Assembly: GCA_018971525.1 (NCBI GenBank)
Contig: JAGXAR010000001.1
Location: 93,411-157,410 of the forward strand
Reading direction: 5' to 3'
From: Nitrospirota bacterium
Lineage (GTDB): Bacteria; Nitrospirota; Nitrospiria; Nitrospirales; Nitrospiraceae
DNA length: 64,000 bases
Shown here in pieces: positions 45,192-54,676 of this stretch. A program made the position numbers and the translations under genes. The notes under the pieces are model-generated. The model had not been told where the DNA came from and made no database searches. It saw only the letters and a program-made list of their open reading frames with translations. How positions within the stretch are numbered: the first letter of the stretch is position 1; the number at the start of each line of letters is the position of its first letter.

Positions 45192-45275
45192 GTGACGGGG
45201 TAGTTTCTTGCTCGCGCAGCCCTCACGATAAAGCTGTGATCGGTGGACGCGCGCCGGTGAAACTACTGGCATCCC
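45192..45275. repeat. Conserved-tip hairpin repeat, copy 6 (reverse, diverged)
   Basis: Outer arms GTAGTTTC / GAAACTAC pair; inside, TTGCTCGCGCAG, CACGATAAAGCTGTG and GGACGCGCGC match the reverse-oriented consensus with several changes. It lies 11 bases beyond the stop of lipoprotein 2. Confidence 0.5.
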
Positions 45276-45328
45276 ATGTTCGAGAGGTGGGAAGAAAGAA
45301 CGCGGATATGCTTGTTGCTTGAGGATGC

Positions 45329-45970
45329 TCAGCATAGGCTGGCTTTGCAGTCGGTGACCACGAGATTTGCGATTTTCTCACCAGCGTCGAGATCGATAAC
45401 CAACCAGGCCAGTCCCGCTAGCCGTTCGTCTTGGTGTGTTCCCGATCCCCCTTCGATCAGGCTGACGATGTAGTAGCGCCCGGCGGGAATTTTGGTAAAC
45501 CAGAAATGTCCGGTGGGGTTGGCTCTGGTCGTGCGGAGATAGGGAGTCAACCGCTTTTCCGTCTGGAGCCGAGTCAGCGCCTCATGCGTGCAGTCGGCCG
45601 GAGGGCGTGGGGCTGCGGCGTTTTCAGCGGAGGAGGGGATTCCTGTCGCTGAACAGGATGTGGTTCTGACTGTGTGGTCAAACCAATGGCGTGTGTAGGG
45701 GGTGATGGGGATAAGATGGACGGTCGCGCCCGCTTGCGTGATGGCTTTTCCGGAAGGCGAACCGAGAAACGCCTGTCCAGCCAGAATGCCTCGCCCCTTC
45801 TGCTTGTAGGGAAATAGGTCTTTTTCGTTCAGGCCTGGAGGCTGTGGTGTCATGGCAGGAGACGCGTTGCCTGGTTCGGCGGCCCACGCCTGGTCGGACC
45901 ACGAGCCTCCCGGCAGGAGTGTCAGTAGTGTGAGGGCTATTCCGCACAGAAGTCGGCTGCGCAGTGGCAT
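45329..45970 (-). CDS. Secreted protein with carboxypeptidase-regulatory-like domain
   Basis: 213 residues. Signal peptide LLCGIALTLLTLLPGGSWSD then QAWAAEPG. The mature protein holds a transthyretin/CarboxypepD-reg-like beta-sandwich (GRGILAGQAFLGSPSGKAIT, GATVHLIPITPYTRHWFDHT, NPTGHFWFTKIPAGRYYIVS). Five Cys in the mature part (for example RTTSCSATG, PADCTHEA, VTDCKASLC) could form disulfides. Such domains are often extracytoplasmic binding modules. It ends 5 bases from the FTR-like gene on the same strand; no specific function. Confidence 0.7.
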   Translation of the reverse strand: MPLRSRLLCGIALTLLTLLPGGSWSDQAWAAEPGNASPAMTPQPPGLNEKDLFPYKQKGRGILAGQAFLGSPSGKAITQAGATVHLIPITPYTRHWFDHTVRTTSCSATGIPSSAENAAAPRPPADCTHEALTRLQTEKRLTPYLRTTRANPTGHFWFTKIPAGRYYIVSLIEGGSGTHQDERLAGLAWLVIDLDAGEKIANLVVTDCKASLC

Positions 45971-45975
45971 GGTGG

Positions 45976-46416
45976 TTACGAAATGGGTGAAGACGATGCC
46001 GGTGTTTCGTCCAAGGGGTTCGGCGCGGCAGCGGCCTTGTGTTTGAGGGCGCGGCCTTTGGCGGGAGTCGGGTCTGTGACGACGCCATAGACCTCCCGTC
46101 CTTCGTGGCCTTCCGGGAGATATTCGGTGATCGGGAGACCGTCTTCTCGCACAAATAACAGACAGTGGCAGTATTTGTAGATCTGCATTTCGTCGCAGGC
46201 GCAGATCCAGCGACGGAGTTTGGCCTCTGCTTGTTTATCCTTATAGAAGTTACAGGGACAGAGGGGTTTGCCCAGCTCGTCCACGTGCATCGTCAGGCCT
46301 TTGACAACGGCTTCGGTGACTGCGGGAGTGGGATGCATGGTCGTCCCGCTCTTCTCCGCGAATCCCTTCACATACTTCCACATTTTGTCGAGACTCTCTT
46401 GCTTGGGCTCAGCCAT
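45976..46416 (-). CDS. Ferredoxin-thioredoxin reductase catalytic (beta) subunit-like protein
   Basis: 146 residues from ATG 46416 (AAGGAG ribosome site); an in-frame extension to 46716 crosses the divergent VWA gene and is rejected. The motif set is CPC-x16-CAC-x8-CHC (PLCPCNFYKDKQ, RRWICACDEMQIYKYCHC), the exact spacing of FTR beta, with Ala in place of the usual Pro in the second pair. FTR beta uses a 4Fe-4S cluster to reduce the disulfide of thioredoxin from ferredoxin. A ferredoxin gene lies 7 kb downstream. The C-terminal tail is Lys/Ala/Pro-rich. Confidence 0.88.
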   Translation of the reverse strand: MAEPKQESLDKMWKYVKGFAEKSGTTMHPTPAVTEAVVKGLTMHVDELGKPLCPCNFYKDKQAEAKLRRWICACDEMQIYKYCHCLLFVREDGLPITEYLPEGHEGREVYGVVTDPTPAKGRALKHKAAAAPNPLDETPASSSPIS

Positions 46417-46550
46417 CGCAACTCCTTTGGCAAAAGATGCTGGGCGAGGGGCCAGGGGGGAGGCCTGCGCCGCAGGAGCGTAGTTTACAAGCGCTAGGGC
46501 GTCCTTTACAATCCAGCACTTCCTGCAAATTCCATGAAATTGGATCGAGA

Positions 46551-49500
46551 ATGGAGATGTCGGATACCCATAAGCAATTGATCGCCAAATTGGCCAAAGA
46601 GCTGGGGCCAGATACAGCCCAGCATCTGGTGTCTTGTTTCGCCGACTCCACTGCGAAACCGAACCAGGTAGAGGGTGTCCTTGTGTTGCTCGACGAGCTG
46701 TCCGAGGCGTCGGCAAAGGTTGCTCGTGCCGCGATCGACTCGTTTCCCGAGTTGCAACGGCGGGATCGGCTCAGCGATTCGTTGGCCTGGCTGGATCTGG
46801 GGATTGCGTTAGCCGAATCGTCCGGCGCAATCGGGCTGAAGTTTTTCAAGGAGAGTCCACTGGTTCTTGGGTTGATCGAGCAACCATCGGTTCGGTCGTT
46901 GGTGCTGAAAACCGCCCTGGAACTGGCCGAGCAGGATGCGAACGTCGCGCTGGAATTTCTCCGCGTGGCACCGGAGGTGGTGACGGTCCTCTCGCCGGAT
47001 CAGCTGGGGGCCTGGTTAGAGATCGGGCTCGAACTGACGCAGGTCGATTTTGTCGTCGCGCTGGAGTACATCCGCCAAATTCCGGCGGTCGCCCGCGTGT
47101 TGCCCATTCAGGATTCCAGGGCCTGGGCGACGTTCGGGCTGAAACTCATTTCCACGAATAGTTTCGGCAAGACGGACTATTTCGGAACCATCGAATTCCT
47201 CCGCACCAGTCCGCTCATCCTCGGCGATCTCGAGGATCCGTCGGTGAGGGCCAAGGTCGTCATGGTCGGGTCGTTGCTGGCTGAACGTGATCCCGGGTCG
47301 GGCATTGCCTGGTTATCGGAATCGCCGCGTTTGTTGCGTGGCGTGTCGAATGAAGGCTGGCGGCTAAAAGTATTGCAATATGGGGCCTTGGTGGCAGAGC
47401 GTGACGCGGAAACGGCGCTGGCTTATTTGCGGCGCGCGCCGGAACTGGCGAGCGTGATCGGCGAGTCTGCCGAGGCCACGGCTCGTTTCGAGGCCTGGTT
47501 CACAGCCGGGATGGAAGTCCTGGCCTACAGTGTCGAAGGGGCCAGAGCCTATTTTGCCCTGGAATCGCAGAAGGCGCTGACCTCAGTGGAGGCGGCGTTA
47601 AGCGGTGTGCCGCTTCGGCAAGTGGCCCGTACCGTGAAGCTCTTCGTGCAAGGGCTCTGCGGAACGGATCTGACGATTCAGGCGCTCCCCGATTCGCTGA
47701 GCCAGGAGACGTCTGCGCGGGCCACGGTAAGCCAGGATGGGCGCGTCATCTCGCTCCCGGCGCTCCTCCGTCGCTATCCCACTGCCGAGGAGAATACGCG
47801 TTTGTATCTGGTGATGGCGGCTCACGAAGCGGGGCACGTGGAGTTCGGGACGTACCGGCTGACCCTTGGTCCGTTCGCGGACTTGGTCCTGAGCCTGCGC
47901 CAGAAGTATGGCCGTGCGAAACAGGCTGCGCCGGAGACCTTGGCGGCGCTGTTTCGTCTGTATCCTCATCCGGGACTGATCCAGGACTTGTGGATGCTCG
48001 TGGAGGATGCGCGGGTGGAGTTTCTACTGCAGCGAGAGTATCCGGGACTCCAGCGTGATCTACAGCAATTTGCGCGGGAAGCGGTCACGACGCGGTCTCT
48101 CACGCACGGGCTGACCGTCAAAGAACTCGTCGTCGATCAACTGCTCCAATTGTCGACGGCCGCGTCGCAGCCTGTCGCGATCCACGAAGCCATCAAGGAC
48201 GAGATCGCCATCCTCTGGCCAATGTGCCGGGCTATTCTGGTTCCAACGGCAACGGCGGAAGAGGCTGTGCGCCTGGCCCATGACCTCTACGTGCGACTCG
48301 AGGAGTTGTTGACCCCGAAGGGGGCGATGATCCGGGTAGATCAGGCCGATGATGCGTCAGAGGAGCTGGGTGTGGGGCCGTCCGCGTCAGAGCAGACTGG
48401 TGAGGACTATCGCCCTGTCACCAACTGGGTATATCGTGGGGCGATGAATCCTGAGTTCATTCGTCAGAATGACCGGGATGAACGGGCCTCGGACGATCAG
48501 AAGCAATCAGAGGACATCGAACGAATGGCAAGTGCCGCCGGGGGGGCACAGGAGTCGTCAGCGCAGGGTCAACGGAATCGAGAGGGAACGCACACCGCGA
48601 CTGAGAGTGACAAACTTGCCGGGGGGCGGCAGCTGCCCTCCCATGTAGAAGAACTCCTGGCCTTGAAGGTCGAGCAGCCGGCGCCGGTCGATCATGCCGG
48701 GCCCGGCGATCGTGCGGTGCGCTATCCGGAGTGGGATCAGGGGATCGATGACTATCGCCTCAACTGGTGTCGCGTCGTCGAGCGCGCCGGGGAGGAGGGG
48801 AGCGGGGATATCGTCGGCGCCACGTTGAGCGCGCACGGGAGTGAGGTCTCGGCCCTGCGACGATTTTTCGAAAGTCTGCGGCCACCGGGGTTGCGGCGCG
48901 TGCCGGGCCAGGCCGACGGCGATGAACTCGATGTGGATGCGGCGGTTCGTATGTGCGCGGAGCGGGCGGCGGGGGCAGACCTGTCGGACCGGATCTACGT
49001 CAGGCGGGAGCGAAAAGAACGGGATGTCGCGGCCGCATTTCTGGTCGATGTGAGCGGATCAACCAGTCGACAATTAGCAAGCGGCCGCCGCGTGATCGAT
49101 CTGGAGAAAGAGGGGCTGGTGCTCTTGTGTGAAGCGCTTGAGGCGGTCGGAGACCAATATGCGCTCTACGGCTATTCGGGCCAAGGCCGCGGGCAGGTGG
49201 ACTTTCTTGTGATCAAGGATTTTGACGATCAGTTGGGCGGGAAGGCGGCGCAGCGTTTGGGCGGACTGGCTCCCATGCAGCAAAACCGTGATGGGGCGGC
49301 CATTCGCCATGCCACGGCCAAATTGCTGGCGCGAGAGGCACGGACGCGACTGCTCGTCCTCATCAGCGACGGGCGTCCGCTCGATGACGGCTATAAAGAT
49401 GAATATTCGCTGGAAGACACCAAGGCTGCGTTACGCGAGGCGCGTCAGCGGGGGGTGCATTCGTTCTGTATCACGATCGATCGGGAGGCTGATGGCTATG

Positions 49501-49598
49501 TCCGGAGAATGTACGGGGACGTGCAGTTCGCGGTCATCGATCATCTCGAAGCTTTGCCGAGGCGATTGCCGAGGATTTATCAACGGCTGACGACGTAA
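46551..49598 (+). CDS. CbbO/NorD-like VWA-domain protein with N-terminal repeats
   Basis: 1015 residues from ATG 46551 (MEMSDTHKQLIAKLAKELG); the frame upstream to 46437 lacks support. The N-terminal 400 residues are about 35-40-residue helical repeats (VALEFLRVAPEVVTVLSPDQ, VALEYIRQIPAVARVLPIQD, TALAYLRRAPELASVI). Near residue 460, LVMAAHEAGHVEFGTYRLT gives an HExxH motif. A C-terminal VWA domain has the MIDAS in AAFLVDVSGSTSRQL and LVLISDGRPLDDGYKDEYSL. CbbO/NorD-type VWA proteins act with CbbQ/NorQ ATPases as activases. The CbbQ-like gene is 2.9 kb upstream. Confidence 0.88.
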   Translation: MEMSDTHKQLIAKLAKELGPDTAQHLVSCFADSTAKPNQVEGVLVLLDELSEASAKVARAAIDSFPELQRRDRLSDSLAWLDLGIALAESSGAIGLKFFKESPLVLGLIEQPSVRSLVLKTALELAEQDANVALEFLRVAPEVVTVLSPDQLGAWLEIGLELTQVDFVVALEYIRQIPAVARVLPIQDSRAWATFGLKLISTNSFGKTDYFGTIEFLRTSPLILGDLEDPSVRAKVVMVGSLLAERDPGSGIAWLSESPRLLRGVSNEGWRLKVLQYGALVAERDAETALAYLRRAPELASVIGESAEATARFEAWFTAGMEVLAYSVEGARAYFALESQKALTSVEAALSGVPLRQVARTVKLFVQGLCGTDLTIQALPDSLSQETSARATVSQDGRVISLPALLRRYPTAEENTRLYLVMAAHEAGHVEFGTYRLTLGPFADLVLSLRQKYGRAKQAAPETLAALFRLYPHPGLIQDLWMLVEDARVEFLLQREYPGLQRDLQQFAREAVTTRSLTHGLTVKELVVDQLLQLSTAASQPVAIHEAIKDEIAILWPMCRAILVPTATAEEAVRLAHDLYVRLEELLTPKGAMIRVDQADDASEELGVGPSASEQTGEDYRPVTNWVYRGAMNPEFIRQNDRDERASDDQKQSEDIERMASAAGGAQESSAQGQRNREGTHTATESDKLAGGRQLPSHVEELLALKVEQPAPVDHAGPGDRAVRYPEWDQGIDDYRLNWCRVVERAGEEGSGDIVGATLSAHGSEVSALRRFFESLRPPGLRRVPGQADGDELDVDAAVRMCAERAAGADLSDRIYVRRERKERDVAAAFLVDVSGSTSRQLASGRRVIDLEKEGLVLLCEALEAVGDQYALYGYSGQGRGQVDFLVIKDFDDQLGGKAAQRLGGLAPMQQNRDGAAIRHATAKLLAREARTRLLVLISDGRPLDDGYKDEYSLEDTKAALREARQRGVHSFCITIDREADGYVRRMYGDVQFAVIDHLEALPRRLPRIYQRLTT

Positions 49599-49705
49599 GA
49601 CGTCAAAGGTAAAAGGTAAGAAGTGGAAGAAATGGTACCGCGGCAATCTGAAACCAAACGTTTCCCCTTTAACGTTTCCCCTTGTACGTGCGAGAGAAGC
49701 TGATG

Positions 49706-50106
49706 ATGAATTCATCGGAGAGACCGACCGTACCGCCCTGGTTACACAAGCTGTTTACGGGGAATCAGTACCCCTATGTCCGTCGGCTGGCGAAGTTTGC
49801 ACAGCCAATCAAGCCAGGGGAGGATCGTTCGGAGCCGACGAAGGAGATGATCGAGGCCAAGTTCTGGGAAGTCTATCCCCGTTGTCGGGCCAAGATTCTT
49901 CAAGAAGTCAAAGTGGGGATGATCGTGGTATTCCACGACCTCGGCGAATATCCGGCAGGCGGCTACCAAGAGTTGGTCGACAATCCGGAGGAGTTTCTGG
50001 CCAAGACCTACGGGAAGAAGAAGATTAAGGTCAATTTCTACGATGGTGAAAACTTTGTGTGCACCATCAATTTCAAAGTGGCGGGCTGGACGGAACATGG
50101 ACATGA

Positions 50107-50113
<7 letters not shown>
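49706..50113 (+). CDS. Hypothetical protein in the CbbQ/CbbO region
   Basis: 135 residues from ATG 49706 (or ATG 49703). Soluble, alpha/beta pattern: PPWLHKLFTGNQYPYVRRLA, TKEMIEAKFWEVYPRCRAKI, VGMIVVFHDLGEYPAGGYQE and KVNFYDGENFVCTINFKVAG. No export signal. Starts about 105 bases after the VWA gene with a modest ribosome site. No family recognised; association with the activase system is by neighbourhood only. Confidence 0.65.
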
Positions 50114-51137
<1,024 letters not shown>

Positions 51138-51152
51138 CGCAATTATGGTCCG

Positions 51153-51180
51153 AGGCCCGCTTGACAAGAGAAGCGGGCCT
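51153..51180. terminator. Hairpin after mdh
   Basis: A perfect 10-bp stem AGGCCCGCTT / AAGCGGGCCT with an eight-base loop, 16 bases beyond the mdh stop. No T-run follows, so it may act as a transcript-end stabiliser or a weak terminator. Confidence 0.5.
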
Positions 51181-51225
51181 ACAGTACAGACAGCGGCTTA
51201 GCAATACACTGAACGAGGAGATACT

Positions 51226-51810
51226 ATGAAATTTCTTGAGAATCCGATGCAAACGATGGGCGCAGGATTCGTGCTCACTGTGGTGTTGATTGTGGTGTAT
51301 CTTGGTATGGCCGGCATTGGGGCCGGTGATGCCGATTGGGCCGGTCTGTTGTTGCGCTGGGTTCACTTTTTGGCGGGAATCACCTGGATCGGGTTGTTGT
51401 ATTTCTTTAACCTGATCAATGCGGGGTTCTTGAAGAGCCTGGATGGTCCCACCAAGAATATCGTGATTCCCAAGCTGATGCCTGCCGCGCTGAACTGGTT
51501 CCGTCATGGCGCGACGGTCACGGTGCTCGCCGGGATTGCGTTGTACTTCTACCTGCCCAAAGATCGATCCAGCGCGATCGCGTTGGGAATTGGCGGGTTA
51601 TTGGGCATCATCATGATGGTCAACGTCCATGCGATTATTTGGCCGAACCAGAAGAAGATCATTGCGGCGGTGACAGCGGCAACCCAGGGGACCCCTGCAC
51701 CGGCTGAAATGGCCCAGTGGGGTCGGACTGCGCTCCTCGCTTCGCGAGTCAACTTTATGTTGTCGATTCCCATGCTGTTATTTATGGGAGCCGGCAGCCA
51801 CTTCAAGTAA
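51226..51810 (+). CDS. PuuD-like (urate hydroxylase-type) membrane protein
   Basis: 194 residues with about five membrane helices. Motifs of the PuuD/DUF989 membrane domain: LLRWVHFLAGITWIGLLYFF, AALNWFRHGATVTVLAGIA and MVNVHAIIWPNQKKIIAAV. Conserved His in the three helices (WVHF, FRHG, NVHA) suggest heme ligation. PuuD in Agrobacterium is a heme urate hydroxylase with an added C-terminal cytochrome c domain; that cytochrome domain is absent here, so the function may differ. A GAGGAG ribosome site precedes the start. Confidence 0.82.
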   Translation: MKFLENPMQTMGAGFVLTVVLIVVYLGMAGIGAGDADWAGLLLRWVHFLAGITWIGLLYFFNLINAGFLKSLDGPTKNIVIPKLMPAALNWFRHGATVTVLAGIALYFYLPKDRSSAIALGIGGLLGIIMMVNVHAIIWPNQKKIIAAVTAATQGTPAPAEMAQWGRTALLASRVNFMLSIPMLLFMGAGSHFK

Positions 51811-51823
51811 GACGGTGCACGAC

Positions 51824-51847
51824 TGCCGGCGGGAAGGCCCGCCGGCA
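51824..51847. terminator. Strong hairpin after the PuuD-like gene
   Basis: A perfect 10-bp GC stem TGCCGGCGGG / CCCGCCGGCA with a four-base loop (AAGG), 14 bases after the stop. A moderate T/C tract follows at distance. Confidence 0.6.
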
Positions 51848-51976
51848 AGTGCGTTTCCCTCTCCTGCGTCCGTCCTCCAGCATCCCTATACCTGCCCGGA
51901 TGGCCCATATGCCCAGTTCCCTATAGGGCGGTGGCCCTAAGTCATTGAGATTCAGGCCTATTATCGGGACATTGCC

Positions 51977-52006
51977 TTGACGAATACCGGCCAGGCACCT
52001 TATAGT
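51977..52006 (+). promoter_or_regulatory. Predicted sigma-70-type promoter of the nuoF-like gene
   Basis: TTGACG, an 18-base spacer and TATAGT, about 40 bases before the ATG at 52047. Five of six positions match at both boxes. Transcription start would fall near 52013. Confidence 0.55.
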
Positions 52007-52046
52007 ATCGCTCCACACATTGAGCCAAACTGGTAAGGAAGGGCGC

Positions 52047-53348
52047 ATGACGACCGCGAGTGAACCACGAGTTCTCCAAACGCTTGATGGGGCTCCCTGG
52101 GATATTGAGGCTTACCGGAAGGTCGGGGGATACGAGGCCTGGAAGAAGTGTGTCAAAGAACTGAGCGCGAACGATATCGTCAACGAACTGAAAAAAGCAG
52201 GGCTCCGTGGGCGAGGGGGCGCGGGCTTTCCCACCGGCATCAAGTGGGAAAAAGTCCTCAATCATCGGGTGAAGGAACACTATTTCGTCTGCAACGCAGG
52301 CGAACATGAGCCAGGGACGTTTAAAGACCGTCACTTGCTCAAGCATGCGCCACATCAGCTCATCGAAGGTTGCCTCATTGCGGCCTACACAGTGCAAGCG
52401 AAGGCGGCGTTTATCTATGTGAATCATGAGTACCACGAAGAACGGGATAATCTAAGAAAGGCGTTGGCGCAGGCGAAGGCTCAAGGGTTCCTGGGCAAGA
52501 ATGTTCTGGGGAGCGGCTTGGATCTCGATCTAGAAGTCTTTGAAGGCCACGGGAGTTACGTGGCCGGTGAAGAAACAGCGATGCTCGAATCCATGCAAGG
52601 GCGTCCGGCGATGCCGAGGCAGAAGCCGCCCTTTTACCCGACGGACTTCGGACTCTATGGGAAGCCGACGCTGGTCAACAACGTCGAAACCTTGTGCAAC
52701 ATTCCGCGGATTCTCCTGAAAGGCGCGGCCTGGTTTACGCAGGTCGGCACAGAAAAGTGTCCAGGCACCATGATGTTCTCCCTGAGCGGTGCCGTGAATC
52801 GACCAGGTGTATACGAGATGCCGATGGGTATTACGATCCGGGAACTTGTGGACAAGTGCGGTGGGGGGGTGCCGGGCGGGCGCAAGATCAAGGCGGTGTT
52901 CCCCGGTGGACCGGCGTTTTCGATGGTCACTGCCGATCAGCTCGACCTGACGATGGATTTCGATTCGTTGAAGAAAGCCGGCACGGGGCTTGGGTCGGCC
53001 GGCGTGATCGTGGTCGATGATGCGACGTGTATGGTGGCGCAGACGCTCAAGTTCTCCAATTTTTTCAAGGGCGAGAGTTGCGGCCAGTGCCCACCCTGTC
53101 GGATGGGGACCATCAATCTCGCCGCGCTCATGACCAAAATTGAGCAGGGAGAGGGGACGGAGAAAGACATGGATAGTCTCCTCCAGCTCTGCGGGTTTGT
53201 GAAGGGAACAGGCTATTGCACGCTGGTGACCGGGGCTGCAGTGTTGGTCCAGAGCAGCATTAAATTGTTCCGTCACGAGTTCGAGGAACATATCCGATTG
53301 CAACGCTGCCCTTATCAGCCTGTGGCGGCCGGCGCAACGGTGCATTGA
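52047..53348 (+). CDS. NuoF-like NADH-binding flavoprotein subunit (orphan)
   Basis: 434 residues from ATG 52047 (GGAAGGG ribosome site). FMN/NADH-binding motif GLRGRGGAGFPTGIKWE, CNAGEHEPGTFKDRHLL, GSYVAGEETAMLESMQG, and the 4Fe-4S site ESCGQCPPCRMGT near 353 with the later LCGFVKGTGYC. This is the 51-kDa subunit type of complex I and of NAD-dependent hydrogenases and formate dehydrogenases. No nuoE or nuoG lies next to it; a 2Fe-2S ferredoxin follows 12 bases on. It may pass electrons between NAD(H) and that ferredoxin; this is inference. Confidence 0.92.
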   Translation: MTTASEPRVLQTLDGAPWDIEAYRKVGGYEAWKKCVKELSANDIVNELKKAGLRGRGGAGFPTGIKWEKVLNHRVKEHYFVCNAGEHEPGTFKDRHLLKHAPHQLIEGCLIAAYTVQAKAAFIYVNHEYHEERDNLRKALAQAKAQGFLGKNVLGSGLDLDLEVFEGHGSYVAGEETAMLESMQGRPAMPRQKPPFYPTDFGLYGKPTLVNNVETLCNIPRILLKGAAWFTQVGTEKCPGTMMFSLSGAVNRPGVYEMPMGITIRELVDKCGGGVPGGRKIKAVFPGGPAFSMVTADQLDLTMDFDSLKKAGTGLGSAGVIVVDDATCMVAQTLKFSNFFKGESCGQCPPCRMGTINLAALMTKIEQGEGTEKDMDSLLQLCGFVKGTGYCTLVTGAAVLVQSSIKLFRHEFEEHIRLQRCPYQPVAAGATVH

Positions 53349-53360
53349 GAGGGATTCGCG

Positions 53361-53711
53361 ATGCCGCGCGTGACGTTTCTCCATCCTCAGGGCAAGAGCG
53401 GAGAGGTTGAGGTCAATACGTCGTTGTTGGAGGCATCGAAGCTTCTCGGGTTTGTGTTGAATAACGATTGTGGAGGGAATGCCTCCTGCACCACCTGTCG
53501 GGTCGAGGTGCAGGTCGGTGCCGAGAACCTGTCGGAGATCGATTTTGATGAGCAAGATCTCCTTGATCGGGAAGCCCTCAGTGAGCCGTGGCATCGGCTT
53601 GGATGCCAGGCCAAAGTGCTCGGAGACGTGGTCGTGCTCGTACCAGAGGGCAAGTGGGTTGCGCCCACAACGCAGTCAAAAACGCAGGGTCAGGGTATTG
53701 AAATCCGGTAA
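53361..53711 (+). CDS. 2Fe-2S ferredoxin
   Basis: 116 residues. Plant/adrenodoxin-type [2Fe-2S] fold: TFLHPQGKSGEVEVNTSLLE, cluster Cys in NDCGGNASCTTCRVEVQVG (C-x5-C-x2-C) and the fourth Cys in RLGCQAKVLGDVVVLVPEG. Spacing fits adrenodoxin-type ferredoxins. Starts 12 bases after the nuoF-like gene and is likely cotranscribed, suggesting a dedicated redox partner. Confidence 0.9.
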   Translation: MPRVTFLHPQGKSGEVEVNTSLLEASKLLGFVLNNDCGGNASCTTCRVEVQVGAENLSEIDFDEQDLLDREALSEPWHRLGCQAKVLGDVVVLVPEGKWVAPTTQSKTQGQGIEIR

Positions 53712-53780
53712 AGAGATGTTACACTAAAACATTCCAGTCTGGTCATAGAAAGACGGCCTGGTCACAAGAGGAGGATCACG

Positions 53781-54101
53781 ATGGTTACGATTACGGCGAT
53801 CGCAGAGCAGAAGATTAAGGAATTGATGGTGGAAGAGAAGGATATTGTCGGCCTGCGGGTCTATGTCAAGGGCGGCGGGTGCCACGGGTATCAATACGGG
53901 ATGGCCTTCGAGTCGAAGATGGCCGACGACGACACCGTAATTGAAAAGGGCGACGTCAAGGTCATCATGGATTCGCAGAGCGCTCCGCTCCTTCAGGGAG
54001 CCGAAGTTGATTACGTGGACAGCCTCCAAGGGTCCGGGTTCTCGATCAAGAACCCGCAAGCGAAGACCACTTGTGGTTGCGGCAGTTCCTTCAGTGCCTA
54101 A
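53781..54101 (+). CDS. erpA: A-type iron-sulfur carrier (ErpA/IscA family)
   Basis: 106 residues. Three conserved Cys: VKGGGCHGYQYGMAFE (first) and TTCGCGSSFSA (two, C-G-C). The HesB/IscA/ErpA fold donates Fe-S clusters to apoproteins. The His after the first Cys (Cys-His instead of Cys-Ser) is a small variation. Follows the ferredoxin gene by 69 bases with a good ribosome site (AGGAGG), consistent with supply of clusters to the NuoF-like protein and ferredoxin. The exact subtype (ErpA or IscA) is not resolved. Confidence 0.92.
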   Translation: MVTITAIAEQKIKELMVEEKDIVGLRVYVKGGGCHGYQYGMAFESKMADDDTVIEKGDVKVIMDSQSAPLLQGAEVDYVDSLQGSGFSIKNPQAKTTCGCGSSFSA

Positions 54102-54150
54102 GGAATTTGCGCTGGACTGGCGTAAGCTGATCAGTTGAACGAATGACAGG

Positions 54151-54201
54151 GGAAGCCAGGATTGTCCGAATACGGCGGCCGGTCCTGGCTTCTCTGTTTT
54201 T
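54151..54201 (+). terminator. Intrinsic terminator after the A-type carrier gene
   Basis: GAAGCCAGGA / TCCTGGCTTC pair perfectly over 10 bp with a 21-base loop that can fold further (CCG / CGG), followed by TCTGTTTTTG. It closes the nuoF-like/ferredoxin/ErpA unit and precedes queD. Confidence 0.7.
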
Positions 54202-54226
54202 GCGCTGGATGTGAGCTGAATCCACA

Positions 54227-54676
54227 ATGGCACAGGCGAGCGTGACGAGACGATACCGGTTCTGCGCGGCGCACCGGCTGCACACGGATTACCTGTCTCC
54301 CGAAGAAAACTGGGCTGCCTTTGGGAAGTGCAATAATCCCAATGGGCACGGCCATAACTATGTCGTGTTGGTGACCGTAAAGAGCACGGTTCCGACCACG
54401 ACCGGTGGCGGCGTGGACCTCGATCAGCTGGATCGGACTGTGACCGACCAGGTGGTCACGCGATTCGACCATCACGATCTCAATCAAGATCCTGAGTTTG
54501 CCGATCGCACCACGACGGGGGAAAATCTGGTGCTGCTGATCTGGGGTCTCTTAGTGAAGCACCTTCCCACCGGTCAACTGGAAAAGGTCGGGCTGATAGA
54601 AACACGCGACAACTACTTCGAGTATGCGGGGTCGAAGAGTCAGGCCTCGGGGCTCAGAGAGGGGCGGCATGGCTAA
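54227..54676 (+). CDS. queD: 6-carboxytetrahydropterin synthase / PTPS-family protein (QueD-like)
   Basis: 149 residues. Zinc His in [13 protein letters not shown] and [15 protein letters not shown]; the catalytic Cys in [13 protein letters not shown]; acid pair in [14 protein letters not shown]; Glu in [10 protein letters not shown]. Family enzymes convert dihydroneopterin triphosphate to 6-carboxytetrahydropterin (queuosine path) or 6-pyruvoyltetrahydropterin. It overlaps the folE-like gene by eight bases, and folE makes its substrate. No queC, queE or queF is in the window, so the end product is not determined. Confidence 0.9.
   Translation: MAQASVTRRYRFCAAHRLHTDYLSPEENWAAFGKCNNPNGHGHNYVVLVTVKSTVPTTTGGGVDLDQLDRTVTDQVVTRFDHHDLNQDPEFADRTTTGENLVLLIWGLLVKHLPTGQLEKVGLIETRDNYFEYAGSKSQASGLREGRHG

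Noticed and set aside
49604..49690. Direct repeats (AAAGGTAA; ACGTTTCCCCTT) after the VWA gene
   Set aside because: Two short units only; could be minor slippage, not enough to call an element.
52530..53594. 354-codon minus-strand frame opposite the nuoF-like gene
   Set aside because: Antisense shadow of a confidently identified gene; composition is not protein-like.
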